Part shown: positions 33,431 through 42,162 of the stretch, one piece after another
Numbering within the stretch: the first letter of the stretch is position 1
How the letters are laid out: each line of letters starts with the position of its first letter
Assembly (NCBI RefSeq): GCF_007670255.1
Contig: NZ_SZVS01000012.1
Coordinates: 105,365-169,364 of the forward strand
DNA from: Paenarthrobacter nicotinovorans
GTDB lineage: Bacteria > Actinomycetota > Actinomycetes > Actinomycetales > Micrococcaceae
Length of the DNA: 64,000 nt
Direction: 5' to 3'
Program-made: the position numbers and the translations under genes
Notes under the pieces: generated by a model
Database searches by the model: none
What the model was told of the DNA's origin: nothing
Seen by the model: the letters and a program-made list of their open reading frames with translations, nothing else

Positions 33431-33470
33431 ACGACGGCGACGCCTCCACGCGCGGGGGCGTCGCCGTCGT
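33431..33470. terminator. Terminator-like hairpin after the SDR gene
   Basis: A perfect 14-bp stem, ACGACGGCGACGCC at 33431-33444 with GGCGTCGCCGTCGT at 33457-33470, 12-nt loop, 17 bp after the stop. There is no T-run. Confidence 0.65.
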
Positions 33471-33486
33471 CGTAACGCCCTCGCGT

Positions 33487-33526
33487 CAGGGCCGGACAGC
33501 ACTTGGGGGAAGTGCGTCCGGCCCTG
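33487..33526. terminator. Second large hairpin in the 303-bp gap 33414-33716
   Basis: An outer 11-bp stem, CAGGGCCGGAC at 33487-33497 with GTCCGGCCCTG at 33516-33526, a single bulged A, then an inner GCACTT/AAGTGC stem and a GGGGG loop. The rest of the gap up to 33716 holds no gene; candidate promoter boxes for the receiver gene are TTGACA near 33646 and TACACT near 33690, but their spacing is poor. Confidence 0.5.
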
Positions 33527-33716
33527 CGCCGCGGATCCCTTGGGCAGCACCGGCCGACGAGGGGGGTCATGGGCCGTTGCAAGGATCCGCTGGATTCAGT
33601 AAAGGCGCGCCGGCGGGCAAAGACACGAGTAATTGGTACTCGCTTTTTGACACTATTGACGTTCGGGCTACTTGCTTGCCCCGGAAGCCCTACACTAGGG
33701 CTGGAAGGGGGTGCAT

Positions 33717-34121
33717 ATGGCTTCACGGGGCATCTGCGTGGTCATCGAAGATGACCACGACATCCGCGACCTCATCGGCCTGATTCTGAGCGCCGAAGGC
33801 TTCGAGGTCCACTCGTTCGAAACGGGAACCGAAGGTGTGATGGCTGCCGAGCGGCTGAACCCCACACTGGTGACCCTGGACTTGGGACTTCCCGACATGG
33901 ACGGACGGGAAGCGGCAAAGCTGATCGCCGCCGTTTCCCCGGCGCCCATCCTGATGATCACGGCGTTCGCTGAGCGGGAGGATGAACTCCACGGCATCGC
34001 CTCTGGCGCTTCGGCTTACCTGATCAAGCCATTCCGGCCCCGGCAACTCCGGGAAGCCGCACTGGACCTGAGTCCCCACGAGCTGGCGCCCACCCCACTG
34101 GCTCCCACCCCGCTGACATAG
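33717..34121 (+). CDS. Stand-alone response-regulator receiver protein
   Basis: About 134 residues from the ATG at 33717 behind GGAAGGGGG. It is a single receiver domain: acidic pair in CVVIEDDHD, phospho-acceptor Asp in VTLDLGLPDMDG, and the conserved lysine in YLIKPFRP. No DNA-binding or enzymatic output domain follows; the tail is APTPLAPTPLT. No histidine kinase is nearby, so it is an orphan that may act by protein contact. It ends 5 bp from the end of the convergent Clp-N gene. Confidence 0.85.
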   Translation: MASRGICVVIEDDHDIRDLIGLILSAEGFEVHSFETGTEGVMAAERLNPTLVTLDLGLPDMDGREAAKLIAAVSPAPILMITAFAEREDELHGIASGASAYLIKPFRPRQLREAALDLSPHELAPTPLAPTPLT

Positions 34122-34126
34122 TTCGG

Positions 34127-34585
34127 CTATTGAGCGATCAGGCGGTCGCGAACGGCCGCACGATCCACCCTGAGTTCTTGAAGCAAGGCGGTCACGGGGT
34201 CGTGCTCCCCCCTTTCCAGTAGTGAAACCACAAGGCTCGACGCCGTGATCTTCCTGGATCTCTGGTCCACCGCGGATTTCAGCATCGCGGCCATGACTTC
34301 CTTGGCGCCTGAACTGAAGGGCGGCTTCCTTCCACGGGTTGGCATCGCTGCCCGCGTCACGTCTTTGCTGTCGAATCCGATGGCCTTCAACGCAGCGGCG
34401 TCCAATCGCGCCGCCGCCCTCCGGGCATCCTCGAGCGAGACTCCCAGAGCCTCGGACGGACCACGTTCGTGGAGGGCGCCCAGCAGCAGATGCTCCGTTC
34501 CCATCCTCTTGTCGCCCAGACTGCGCGCTTCCTCCATGGCATAGCCGACGATCCGGCGGGTGTCGTGCGTAAATTGCTCAAACAT
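34127..34585 (-). CDS. Clp N-domain protein without AAA+ domains
   Basis: A 152-residue protein made of the double-repeat Clp N domain: FEQFTHDTRRIVGYAMEEARSLGDKRMGTEHLLLGAL, then SSGAKEVMAAMLKSAVDQRSRKITASSLVVSLLE. ClpC uses this domain to bind adaptors and substrates, but here no ATPase follows. Such proteins may act as adaptors or stress factors. It lies 25 bp behind a small HTH gene on the same strand, a pairing that suggests a joint role. Confidence 0.85.
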   Translation of the reverse strand: MFEQFTHDTRRIVGYAMEEARSLGDKRMGTEHLLLGALHERGPSEALGVSLEDARRAAARLDAAALKAIGFDSKDVTRAAMPTRGRKPPFSSGAKEVMAAMLKSAVDQRSRKITASSLVVSLLERGEHDPVTALLQELRVDRAAVRDRLIAQ

Positions 34586-34610
34586 GGCTCAACTCATTCC
34601 CTGTACTTGC

Positions 34611-34814
34611 TCATTCCTTGTACTTGGCATGCACCGATTGCCGGGACACCCCTAAGGCGTCACCGATCTGCTCCCACGTCCAGCCTTGCTCGCGGGCGGC
34701 CCGGACGTGGACGGCCTCGACCTGTTCGGCCAGGCGATGAAGAGCACCCACGGCCCGCAATCCGATGGCGGGGCTGGTGGAGTGGATCTGCTGGGACAGT
34801 TCATCGGCTTCCAT
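34611..34814 (-). CDS. Small helix-turn-helix protein
   Basis: About 67 residues from the ATG at 34814. The HTH is EQGWTWEQIGDALGVSRQSVHAKYKE at the very C-terminus, of the sigma-70 region 4-like type, preceded by a helix IGLRAVGALHRLAEQVEAVHVRAAR. Immediately downstream is the Clp-N gene, so it may regulate it. The longer frame to 34880 has no start support. Confidence 0.75.
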   Translation of the reverse strand: MEADELSQQIHSTSPAIGLRAVGALHRLAEQVEAVHVRAAREQGWTWEQIGDALGVSRQSVHAKYKE

Positions 34815-34920
34815 ATTCGTCAGGCTAGACTGACAGGATGCCGCTGTCAATGCAGACTGACAGGCCGCTTTGGCTGTCATGGCTTGCCGTCGCAGCTAGA
34901 CTGATCCTCAGAAGGACGGA

Positions 34921-35637
34921 TTGGGGGATCCATACGACGCGAAATCGTCGTTCCGCTGGTCGGTCGAAACCAGCGAGCAAAGGACAACTGTGGCCTTCTT
35001 CCAGGATTTCCCCCTCCCAACGCAGCCACAACGTGGCCGCCAGGTCCGGTACGTTCCACCGCCCTGGTCCGGCGCACCCCGCTACGAGCTCCCCGCGCTG
35101 GTCCAGGTGGGCCAGTTCCTGCACTACAGCCCGAGTCGCGTGATCGCCGTCAAGGGCGTCGAGGTCTTCTCGACCGGATGCAACATCGACTTGACCTGGA
35201 TCATCCGCCGGGCCGCCGAGACCGACGAAGAGTGGGAAGCGCTCAACGGGGTGTTCTTCCAGCACGGATTCCGGCCGAAAGCCAGCCAGAGCCTGCTGGA
35301 TGTGCTGTTTCTGTTCGGCGTCGAACTCCCTGACGGTTCCCGCGCGTTCACCGGGGCTCAAGGAGGTGGGCGGTACATGGATCCATCACAGCAACCCACG
35401 GCTCCTGTCCTCACCATGAACGGCGGTGGTGGCAGCGGTGGTGACGACGAGCTCGCGGGCTCGGGATCACTCTGGCTTTGGCCGCTGCCCGAGGCCGGCG
35501 ACCTCCGGCTCGTTACCCAATGGCCCGCCCTTGGCATCGATGAAAGCTCCCTGATTCTCGACGGCGGACAACTGCGGACCGCGGCCGCGGGGGCCAAGGC
35601 GTTCTGGGCTGACGATTTCGCGGGATCCCAGGGCTGA
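34921..35637 (+). CDS. Hypothetical protein
   Basis: A 238-residue frame starting with TTG at 34921, which follows AGAAGGACGGA; no ATG alternative keeps the full frame. Features are a Trp/Pro-rich N-terminal half (SSFRWSVETSEQRTTVAFF, RYVPPPWSGAPRYELPALVQVG), a glycine stretch NGGGGSGGDDELAGSGS near residue 166, and LWLWPLPEAGDLRLVTQWPALGIDES. The last block, with two beta-strands and Trp residues, is typical of a family of actinobacterial hypothetical proteins. No catalytic motif is seen. It is followed 4 bp later by a DUF2306 gene. Confidence 0.65.
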   Translation: MGDPYDAKSSFRWSVETSEQRTTVAFFQDFPLPTQPQRGRQVRYVPPPWSGAPRYELPALVQVGQFLHYSPSRVIAVKGVEVFSTGCNIDLTWIIRRAAETDEEWEALNGVFFQHGFRPKASQSLLDVLFLFGVELPDGSRAFTGAQGGGRYMDPSQQPTAPVLTMNGGGGSGGDDELAGSGSLWLWPLPEAGDLRLVTQWPALGIDESSLILDGGQLRTAAAGAKAFWADDFAGSQG

Positions 35638-35641
35638 ACCC

Positions 35642-36136
35642 ATGGCATCACCGTGGACCGTGCTTATTGCCGTGCATGCCATCGCCGCAGGCTATGCGCT
35701 GATCTTTGGCGCAGTTAACCTGCTTCGCCGCAACAAGGGCACATCAGCCCACAAGATCCTGGGTCGGATCTGGGCAGTGAGCATGTACGTAGTGGCGCTC
35801 AGCTCCTTCGGGATCCGGACCATCGACGGCGGATTCAACTGGCTGCATGCCCTCTCCGCGCTAACGTTCTGCACCCTAACCCTGGGTTTGTGGGCGGTGC
35901 GCAAAGGCAACATAGCGTCCCACCAGCGATTCATGACGGGCAGCTATTTCGGGCTCGTCGCTGCGTTCATCGGCGTCGTCGCCGTACCCGAAAGGCGCTT
36001 GCCGCAGATGGCCGTCCACGACGTCGCTGGACTCGCCCTCTGGGTTTCCGCGCTGGCGCTCACTGCTGGACTGACTGTTGCAGGATTGGCGCAGCTGCGC
36101 GGGAAGGACTTACCGGCCGAAAGTTTGACGAGGTAA
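35642..36136 (+). CDS. DUF2306 membrane protein
   Basis: A 164-residue protein with about five hydrophobic segments. Family features are LIAVHAIAAGYALIFGAVNLLRRNKGTSAHKILGRIW near the start (with the conserved His and arginine-lysine region) and NIASHQRFMTGSYFGLVAAF. The function of DUF2306 proteins is not known. It is probably co-transcribed with the preceding hypothetical gene. Confidence 0.8.
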   Translation: MASPWTVLIAVHAIAAGYALIFGAVNLLRRNKGTSAHKILGRIWAVSMYVVALSSFGIRTIDGGFNWLHALSALTFCTLTLGLWAVRKGNIASHQRFMTGSYFGLVAAFIGVVAVPERRLPQMAVHDVAGLALWVSALALTAGLTVAGLAQLRGKDLPAESLTR

Positions 36137-36216
36137 TGCCGCCCTCCCGGCAGGCTGAAAGCAGATTCCGACACAAAACGATGGCGTGTTCGAATTTTTC
36201 GATTATCCTCAAAGGT

Positions 36217-36678
36217 ATGACTGCACTCTTGCCGGACCACACTGTCTTACCTCCCGCGAACGAAGACGTGTTGCCTGCTGTCGCAGAAGCACTACACCGC
36301 AATGACCACGCTGCGCTGGTCACGGGCGATGGTTCCACGCTGGAACTGCCGGCTGAGGTGTACGAGGCATTGCGCGACGTCGTGACGGCAATGGCCGGCG
36401 GTCAGGCCATCACGATCGCACCACACAACACCGTGCTGACGACCCAGGAAGCGGCGGATCTGCTCAATATGTCCCGCCCCACCTTGGTGCGGCTACTCGA
36501 AGCGGGAGAGATCCCATTCACGCAGCCCGGCCGCCACCGCCGCGTCTATCTCGCGGACGTGCTGGCTTATCAGCAGCGGCTTCGGGAAACGCGACGGGAA
36601 ACCCTGGATACCATGACCAGAGATGCCGCGGAAGATAATTCCTACGCCAAGCTGAACACCTTCATCGAAACCCGCTGA
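36217..36678 (+). CDS. Excisionase-type DNA-binding protein, antitoxin of a PIN pair
   Basis: About 153 residues from the ATG at 36217 behind AAAGG. A MerR/excisionase helix-turn-helix is seen at TTQEAADLLNMSRPTLVRLLEAGEIPFTQPGRHRRVYLADVLAYQQR. The N-terminal half (LPAVAEALHRNDHAALVTGDGSTLELPAEVYEAL) is typical of antitoxins paired with PIN-domain toxins. The toxin gene follows 7 bp later. It appears complete and may still repress the promoter, although its partner is damaged. Confidence 0.8.
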   Translation: MTALLPDHTVLPPANEDVLPAVAEALHRNDHAALVTGDGSTLELPAEVYEALRDVVTAMAGGQAITIAPHNTVLTTQEAADLLNMSRPTLVRLLEAGEIPFTQPGRHRRVYLADVLAYQQRLRETRRETLDTMTRDAAEDNSYAKLNTFIETR

Positions 36679-36685
36679 AGCGTCC

Positions 36686-37108
36686 ATGGCTTTCAGAGTA
36701 CTTATTGACGCGTGCGTCCTGCTGCCCTATCAGCTCTGCGATCTGCTCCTTCGCCTTGGCGAAACGGACATTTACCAGCCGGTATGGTCCGACCAGATCC
36801 TGGAAGAAGTTGAACGCAACCTGGTCACAACCTTGGGCCGGACGGAGCAGCAGGCCGCCCGCCGTGTAGGGCAGATGCGAAAAGTCTTCCCGCACGCAGA
36901 GCTGGACCTCTACCCGCAACAAACAACCCGATGTCTGCAACAGCAGCGAGCCGCCTACAGGAACCCGAGCTTCACCCGGTCAGAGTTCTATAACAGTCTC
37001 AGCCAGACGGCACCACAGTTTGCTGTTGCCGCTCAGGAATCAGAAGGAGCGGGCGTTTATCTGGAGTTGGTTGCGGGCACCGCGCACGAAACGGTCCCGG
37101 GTGGGTGA
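36686..37108 (+). pseudogene. PIN-domain toxin gene with an internal in-frame deletion
   Basis: The start matches PIN toxins of this type: MAFRVLIDACVLLPYQLCDLLLRL, with the first catalytic Asp, then VWSDQILEEVERNLV with the second acidic residue, up to KVFPHAE. Then the frame jumps directly to LDLYPQQTTRCLQQQRAAY, which matches the C-terminal segment of relatives. From memory of the family, roughly 60 residues are missing, including the DRHVLAAAV and TFNLKDFP blocks with the remaining catalytic acids. Family members are usually about 190 residues. Ribonuclease activity is unlikely. The last 25 or so residues are unrelated read-through. Confidence 0.75.
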
Positions 37109-37204
37109 TCACTGGTGCGAGGGGCACGGTCGGCCACCTCAAGGGTCAGCTCGAGGTCCCGGACAAGTGGTACGCCCGCAGGCGCGTCGTGGTTCCGGCT
37201 TCGT

Positions 37205-37281
37205 TGGAGCCCCCTGTCGGATTCGAACCGACGACCCCCGCTTTACAAGAGCGGTGCTCTGGCCAACTGAGCTAAGGAGGC
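37205..37281 (-). tRNA. tRNA-Thr (anticodon UGU)
   Basis: On the minus strand the 77-nt sequence begins GCCTCCTTAGCTCAG and ends with an encoded CCA. The acceptor stem pairs GCCTCCT with AGGGGGC, the anticodon loop is CTTGTAA with TGT, and the T-loop reads GGTTCGAATCC. All arms fold normally. Confidence 0.95.
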
Positions 37282-37384
37282 GCGCTCCGGTCACCCGGAG
37301 CCACGCTAAAGAGCGCTAGATAAGGGTAGCCCAGACCATTCCCTTCAACGAAATCTGCCTGAACCAACACCCGCCTGAACCGCA

Positions 37385-37421
37385 GCGGCCGGCCACCCCA
37401 TAACGCGAGGTGACCGGCCGC
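37385..37421 (-). terminator. Terminator-like hairpin after the DsbA-like gene
   Basis: GCGGCCGGCCACC (37385-37397) pairs with GGTGACCGGCCGC (37409-37421) with a single mismatch, 22 bp beyond the stop codon. No long U-tract. Confidence 0.6.
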
Positions 37422-37443
37422 CGTCGTGATTCAAGGAAAAGGC

Positions 37444-38322
37444 TTAGCCCTTTGCGGTGATGGCCGTCTGGATCTCGGCGTTGAGGTCGGTGCTGCCGTC
37501 CCACTGCTTGCCGTCGACGAAGACGGTCGGGGTGCCCGTGATGCCGATTGCTGCGGCCTCCTGGGTGGCAAACTTCACCCACGGACGGTACTGCTTGCTG
37601 TCCACGCATGAGTCGATGTTGGCAGCTCCAACCTCCGTGGCCATGGCCTTGAGGTCCTTGTCGGAGATGCCCGCACTGCCTTCGGCCGGCTGGCGCTCGA
37701 AGAGCAGGTTGAAGAAGTCCGCGTACTTCTCAGGGGAGGTGTTCGCTACGCAAGCTGCTGCATTGGCCGCGCGGGACGAGTAGTTGGTGGTGGACTGCTG
37801 GTCCAGGAACCCGAGGGCGCGGTATTCGAGGGAGATTTTGCCGTCGTTGCGGAGCTGGGTGAGCGCATCACCGTAGGTGGTCTCGAAGCGCTTGCAGATC
37901 GGGCAGATGAAGTCGATGTAGGCAACCACCTTGACCGGCTTTCCGGCCTCGGCCTCGCCGCCGGGCACGGTTACCGTAGCGGGCTTGGTGGCCGGAGCGG
38001 AGGGGACGTCAGCCAGGTTGACGGAGCTGGGCTCGGACTTCTGGATCTCGCTGCCTGCCAGCAGCGTGACGCCGCCGTGGACGTTGCCGTTGGCCGGCGT
38101 CGGGCCTTGATCGGCGATCGGGGCGTTGTTCTGGATATTGCCGACAACCACGGCTGCGATGATCGCAACAATGACGACGATGGCAACCACGATGCCCCAG
38201 CCGACCAGAAGCTTGTTGCGCTTGTCCTTCTTCAACTGTTCTTCGCGGATTGCCCGCGCTTTCTCCCGTGCCTGGGCGGTGCGTTCGGCCTTTGACAGGC
38301 GGGATTCGTTTGCGGGGCTCAT
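37444..38322 (-). CDS. Membrane-anchored DsbA-like thioredoxin-fold protein
   Basis: A 292-residue protein. A charged cytoplasmic N-terminus (AERTAQAREKARAIREEQLKKDKRNK) is followed by one membrane helix near residues 41-61, a Pro-rich linker, and an extracellular DsbA_4-type domain: FICPICKRF with the CxxC redox pair, and the cis-proline GTPTVFVDG. One further cysteine pair (AACVAN, DSCVDS) may form a structural disulfide. It likely oxidises or isomerises exported proteins. The gene is divergent from otsA and precedes tRNA-Thr on the same strand. Confidence 0.87.
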   Translation of the reverse strand: MSPANESRLSKAERTAQAREKARAIREEQLKKDKRNKLLVGWGIVVAIVVIVAIIAAVVVGNIQNNAPIADQGPTPANGNVHGGVTLLAGSEIQKSEPSSVNLADVPSAPATKPATVTVPGGEAEAGKPVKVVAYIDFICPICKRFETTYGDALTQLRNDGKISLEYRALGFLDQQSTTNYSSRAANAAACVANTSPEKYADFFNLLFERQPAEGSAGISDKDLKAMATEVGAANIDSCVDSKQYRPWVKFATQEAAAIGITGTPTVFVDGKQWDGSTDLNAEIQTAITAKG

Positions 38323-38498
38323 CAGTTCCTCGGGTTACTCGACGTCGTAGTGAATAGCTAGGGCAACGGGGACAGTTTACGGGAGCCAACTTGGAGCTCC
38401 ACCGCATACCCTCCCGTCCGGTTGTTGAACGATCAACCGCCGGGGAAGATTCCGCTAGTAGGCTGGGAGTTGAGTCACAGCAACCCCAGGGAGCATTA

Positions 38499-39998
38499 AT
38501 GCAGGAACCGGCAAGCGAAAAACTCACAACCGAGCAGGGCACCCGGTCGTCTCCGACCAAGAAGCCCACGGCGAGCAAGTTCGAGTTCATGGTGGTCTCA
38601 AACAGACTGCCGGTGGACCGTTGCAATGACGACGGAGACGACGGCGGAGGCGGCTGGCGCCGTTCGCCCGGCGGTTTGGTCACGGCTTTGGCGCCAATGA
38701 TGACGAAGTCCGACGGCGCGTGGGTGGGTTGGCATGGCGCCCCGGATGAGACTGTGCGCCCGTTCAGCCATGAAGGCATGGACCTGGTCCCGGTACAACT
38801 GAGCAGCCATGAAGTTGAGCTGTATTACGAAGGCTTCTCCAACGCCACCATCTGGCCGCTGTACCACGACGTGATCGCTCCGCCGGAGTTCCACCGTACG
38901 TGGTGGGATTCCTACCGTGCCGTGAACAAGAAGTTCGCCGACGCCGTCATCCGCCACGCTGCCGACGGCGCCACGGTCTGGGTCCAGGACTACCAGCTCC
39001 AGTTGGTTCCCCGCCTGCTCCGTGAAGCCCGGCCGGACCTCAAGATCGGCTTCTTCAACCACATCCCGTTCCCTCCCCCGGAGATCTTCGCGCAGCTCCC
39101 GTGGCGCCGTGACATCATCGACGGCTTGCTCGGCGCCGACCTCCTGGGATTCCAGCGGCCCAGCGATGCCGGCAACTTCATGCGCTCGGCTCGCCGCTTC
39201 CTCGGCGCCAGCGTCAAGCAGCAGCAGGTCCACGTGAAGGGCCCCGACGGCGAAGTCACGCATATCGCCAGGGCCCAGGCCTTCCCGATCTCCATCGACG
39301 TGGACCAGATCCGGGAGCTGGCAGGCCGCCCGGACATCATTGAGCGCGCCAAGCAGATCCGCAAGGACCTCGGCGATCCCAAAACCATCCTTTTGGGCGT
39401 GGACCGCCTGGACTACACCAAGGGAATCGGCCACCGGCTGAAGGCTTTCGAGGAACTCCTGGCGGACGGCCAGATCAAGGTCGAAGACGCCACCCTCATC
39501 CAGGTCGCAAGCCCCAGCCGTGAGCGCGTGGAGCAGTACCGGCTCCTCCGCGAGGAAATCGAAGGCACCGTGGGTCACATCAACGGCACCTACGACACCA
39601 TCCAAAACACGGCAGTCCGCTACCTGCACCACAGCTACCCGGTGGAAGAAATGGTGGCGCTCTACCTCGCCGCGGACGTGATGCTGGTGACGGCATTGCG
39701 CGACGGCATGAACCTGGTGGCCAAGGAATACGTCACGGCACGTTCGGATGACGACGGCGCGCTTGTCCTCAGCGAGTTCGCCGGTGCCGCCGACCAGCTC
39801 AAGCAGGCGTTCCTGATCAACCCGCACGATATCGACGGCCTCAAATCCGCGATCCTGCGGGCCGTAAACCTCCCGCCGAAGGAAGCACGCCGGCGCATGA
39901 AGCTGATGCGCAAGCAAATCCTGGACCACGACGTCGACTACTGGTCGGCTGCTTTCCTGGCTGCCCTCGAAGAGAAGGTGGTTCGGGATGACAGCTGA
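38499..39998 (+). CDS. otsA: Trehalose-6-phosphate synthase
   Basis: About 499 residues from the ATG at 38499 behind CAGGGAG. GT20 family blocks are VSNRLPVDR, SPGGLVTALAPM, WVGWHGAP, VWVQDYQLQLVPRLLR, FFNHIPFPPPEIFAQLPWR and GVDRLDYTKGIGHRL, covering both the glucose-6-phosphate and nucleotide-sugar sites. It makes trehalose-6-phosphate from UDP- or GDP-glucose. It overlaps otsB by 11 bp. An N-terminal tail of about 30 residues rich in Lys, Pro and Thr precedes the domain. Together with OtsB it makes trehalose for osmotic and desiccation tolerance. Confidence 0.95.
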   Translation: MQEPASEKLTTEQGTRSSPTKKPTASKFEFMVVSNRLPVDRCNDDGDDGGGGWRRSPGGLVTALAPMMTKSDGAWVGWHGAPDETVRPFSHEGMDLVPVQLSSHEVELYYEGFSNATIWPLYHDVIAPPEFHRTWWDSYRAVNKKFADAVIRHAADGATVWVQDYQLQLVPRLLREARPDLKIGFFNHIPFPPPEIFAQLPWRRDIIDGLLGADLLGFQRPSDAGNFMRSARRFLGASVKQQQVHVKGPDGEVTHIARAQAFPISIDVDQIRELAGRPDIIERAKQIRKDLGDPKTILLGVDRLDYTKGIGHRLKAFEELLADGQIKVEDATLIQVASPSRERVEQYRLLREEIEGTVGHINGTYDTIQNTAVRYLHHSYPVEEMVALYLAADVMLVTALRDGMNLVAKEYVTARSDDDGALVLSEFAGAADQLKQAFLINPHDIDGLKSAILRAVNLPPKEARRRMKLMRKQILDHDVDYWSAAFLAALEEKVVRDDS

Positions 39999-40785
39999 GC
40001 ATCTGACCTTGTCCCCGGAGTTGCTGGACGCGGTGCGGCGCATTTCCTCCACTGAGCACCTGCTGGTGGCATTGGACTTCGACGGAACACTGTCACCGAT
40101 CGTTGACCGGGCGGAGGACGCACGGCCGTTGCCACGGTCGGCGGCGGCCTTGGAGAGCCTCGCCGAACTGCCACGCACGACGACGGCACTCATCTCGGGA
40201 CGCGCCCTGGACAGTTTGCGGCTGGTCGCCTCTCCCCCGAAAAGCACGCTGCTGATCGGCAGTCACGGGGCCGAGGTGTGGCTGGGCGAAGGATCCCTCG
40301 GACTGGAACTCGATGATGACCAGCGGCAGAAGCTGGCCGCCGTCCGTGAAGTCCTTGCCGAGATCGTGAACATCGCCCCCGGCACTGTGCTCGAAGACAA
40401 GCCCGCCGGGGTGGTCCTCCACACCCGGATGGCTGACGACGACGTTGCCGAGGACGCCGTCGAAGCTGCCACCAGGGTCCTCAGCGAGCACCCGGGCGTC
40501 TACCTGAAAACGGGCAAACGCGTGCTGGAAACCTCCGTGGTCCACGCTTCCAAAGGGGAGGCTGTGGAGTTCCTCCGCCAAGCGACGGGCGCCACGGCCA
40601 TCCTGTTCGCCGGTGACGACGTCACGGACGAAGACGCCTTGGGCAGGCTCATGGGGGACGACGTCGGCATCAAGGTGGGCCTCGATTTCACCCAGGCGCA
40701 GTACCGGGTGGAAGCTCCGGTCCATATTGCGGAGCTGCTGGAAGCGTTGCTGCGGGAGCGTCGCCGCGTGACGGCTGAATCCTAG
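39988..40785 (+). CDS. otsB: Trehalose-6-phosphate phosphatase
   Basis: A 265-residue HAD-superfamily phosphatase. The nucleophile motif is LVALDFDGTLSPI, followed by ALISGRALDSL, the lysine in LKTGKRVLE, and GDDVTDEDAL with the metal-binding acids. It removes phosphate from trehalose-6-phosphate. The start lies within the last codons of otsA, giving tight coupling of the two steps. The length is normal for the family. Confidence 0.95.
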   Translation: MTAEHLTLSPELLDAVRRISSTEHLLVALDFDGTLSPIVDRAEDARPLPRSAAALESLAELPRTTTALISGRALDSLRLVASPPKSTLLIGSHGAEVWLGEGSLGLELDDDQRQKLAAVREVLAEIVNIAPGTVLEDKPAGVVLHTRMADDDVAEDAVEAATRVLSEHPGVYLKTGKRVLETSVVHASKGEAVEFLRQATGATAILFAGDDVTDEDALGRLMGDDVGIKVGLDFTQAQYRVEAPVHIAELLEALLRERRRVTAES

Positions 40786-40896
40786 AACGTGATCAAGTCA
40801 ACATGTGATGTTCGTAACATTTGGGCGGTTACTCAAAAAGTCTGACATACTCTTGCTTGTGACGTGACGCACAGTAACCGTGCGGCGTTATGGATC

Positions 40897-40919
40897 CTCC
40901 CCGGCCCCCGGCCGGGGAG
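40897..40919 (+). terminator. Perfect 10-bp hairpin between otsB and the ABC ATPase gene
   Basis: CTCCCCGGCC (40897-40906) and GGCCGGGGAG (40910-40919) pair perfectly around a CCC loop. It may terminate otsAB transcripts or sit in the leader of the ATPase gene, whose promoter would then lie in 40800-40890. There is no U-tract. Confidence 0.55.
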
Positions 40920-40991
40920 TTCAACTGAAGAAAATGAACCATTCACAACGGATCGTCCGGCACGTACCTGCCGGTGAAGGGATTGATAACT

Positions 40992-42074
<1,083 letters not shown>

Positions 42075-42103
42075 TCGCGTCTGTACGTTCCGCAGTGTGA
42101 TGG

Positions 42104-42128
42104 CGGCCCGACCCTTCCGGTCGGGCCG
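42104..42128 (+). terminator. Intrinsic terminator after the ATPase gene
   Basis: CGGCCCGACC (42104-42113) pairs perfectly with GGTCGGGCCG (42119-42128), with a 5-nt CTTCC loop, followed by TTATC, 30 bp after the stop. Confidence 0.75.
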
Positions 42129-42162
42129 TTATCACGTTAACCTTCTTCCCGGAAAGAACGGC

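Noticed and set aside
37205..37281. tRNA-Thr as an attachment site of an integrated element
   Set aside because: No integrase, no direct repeat of the tRNA 3' end and no mobile genes were found nearby; the damaged PIN pair alone is not enough.
38598..40247. A 549-codon minus-strand frame opposite otsA
   Set aside because: It lies antisense to a clear OtsA with all catalytic motifs and has no recognisable domain; such frames are common in high-GC DNA.
40857..40919. Riboswitch before the ABC ATPase gene
   Set aside because: Only a simple 10-bp hairpin is present, with no conserved switch core that I recognise.
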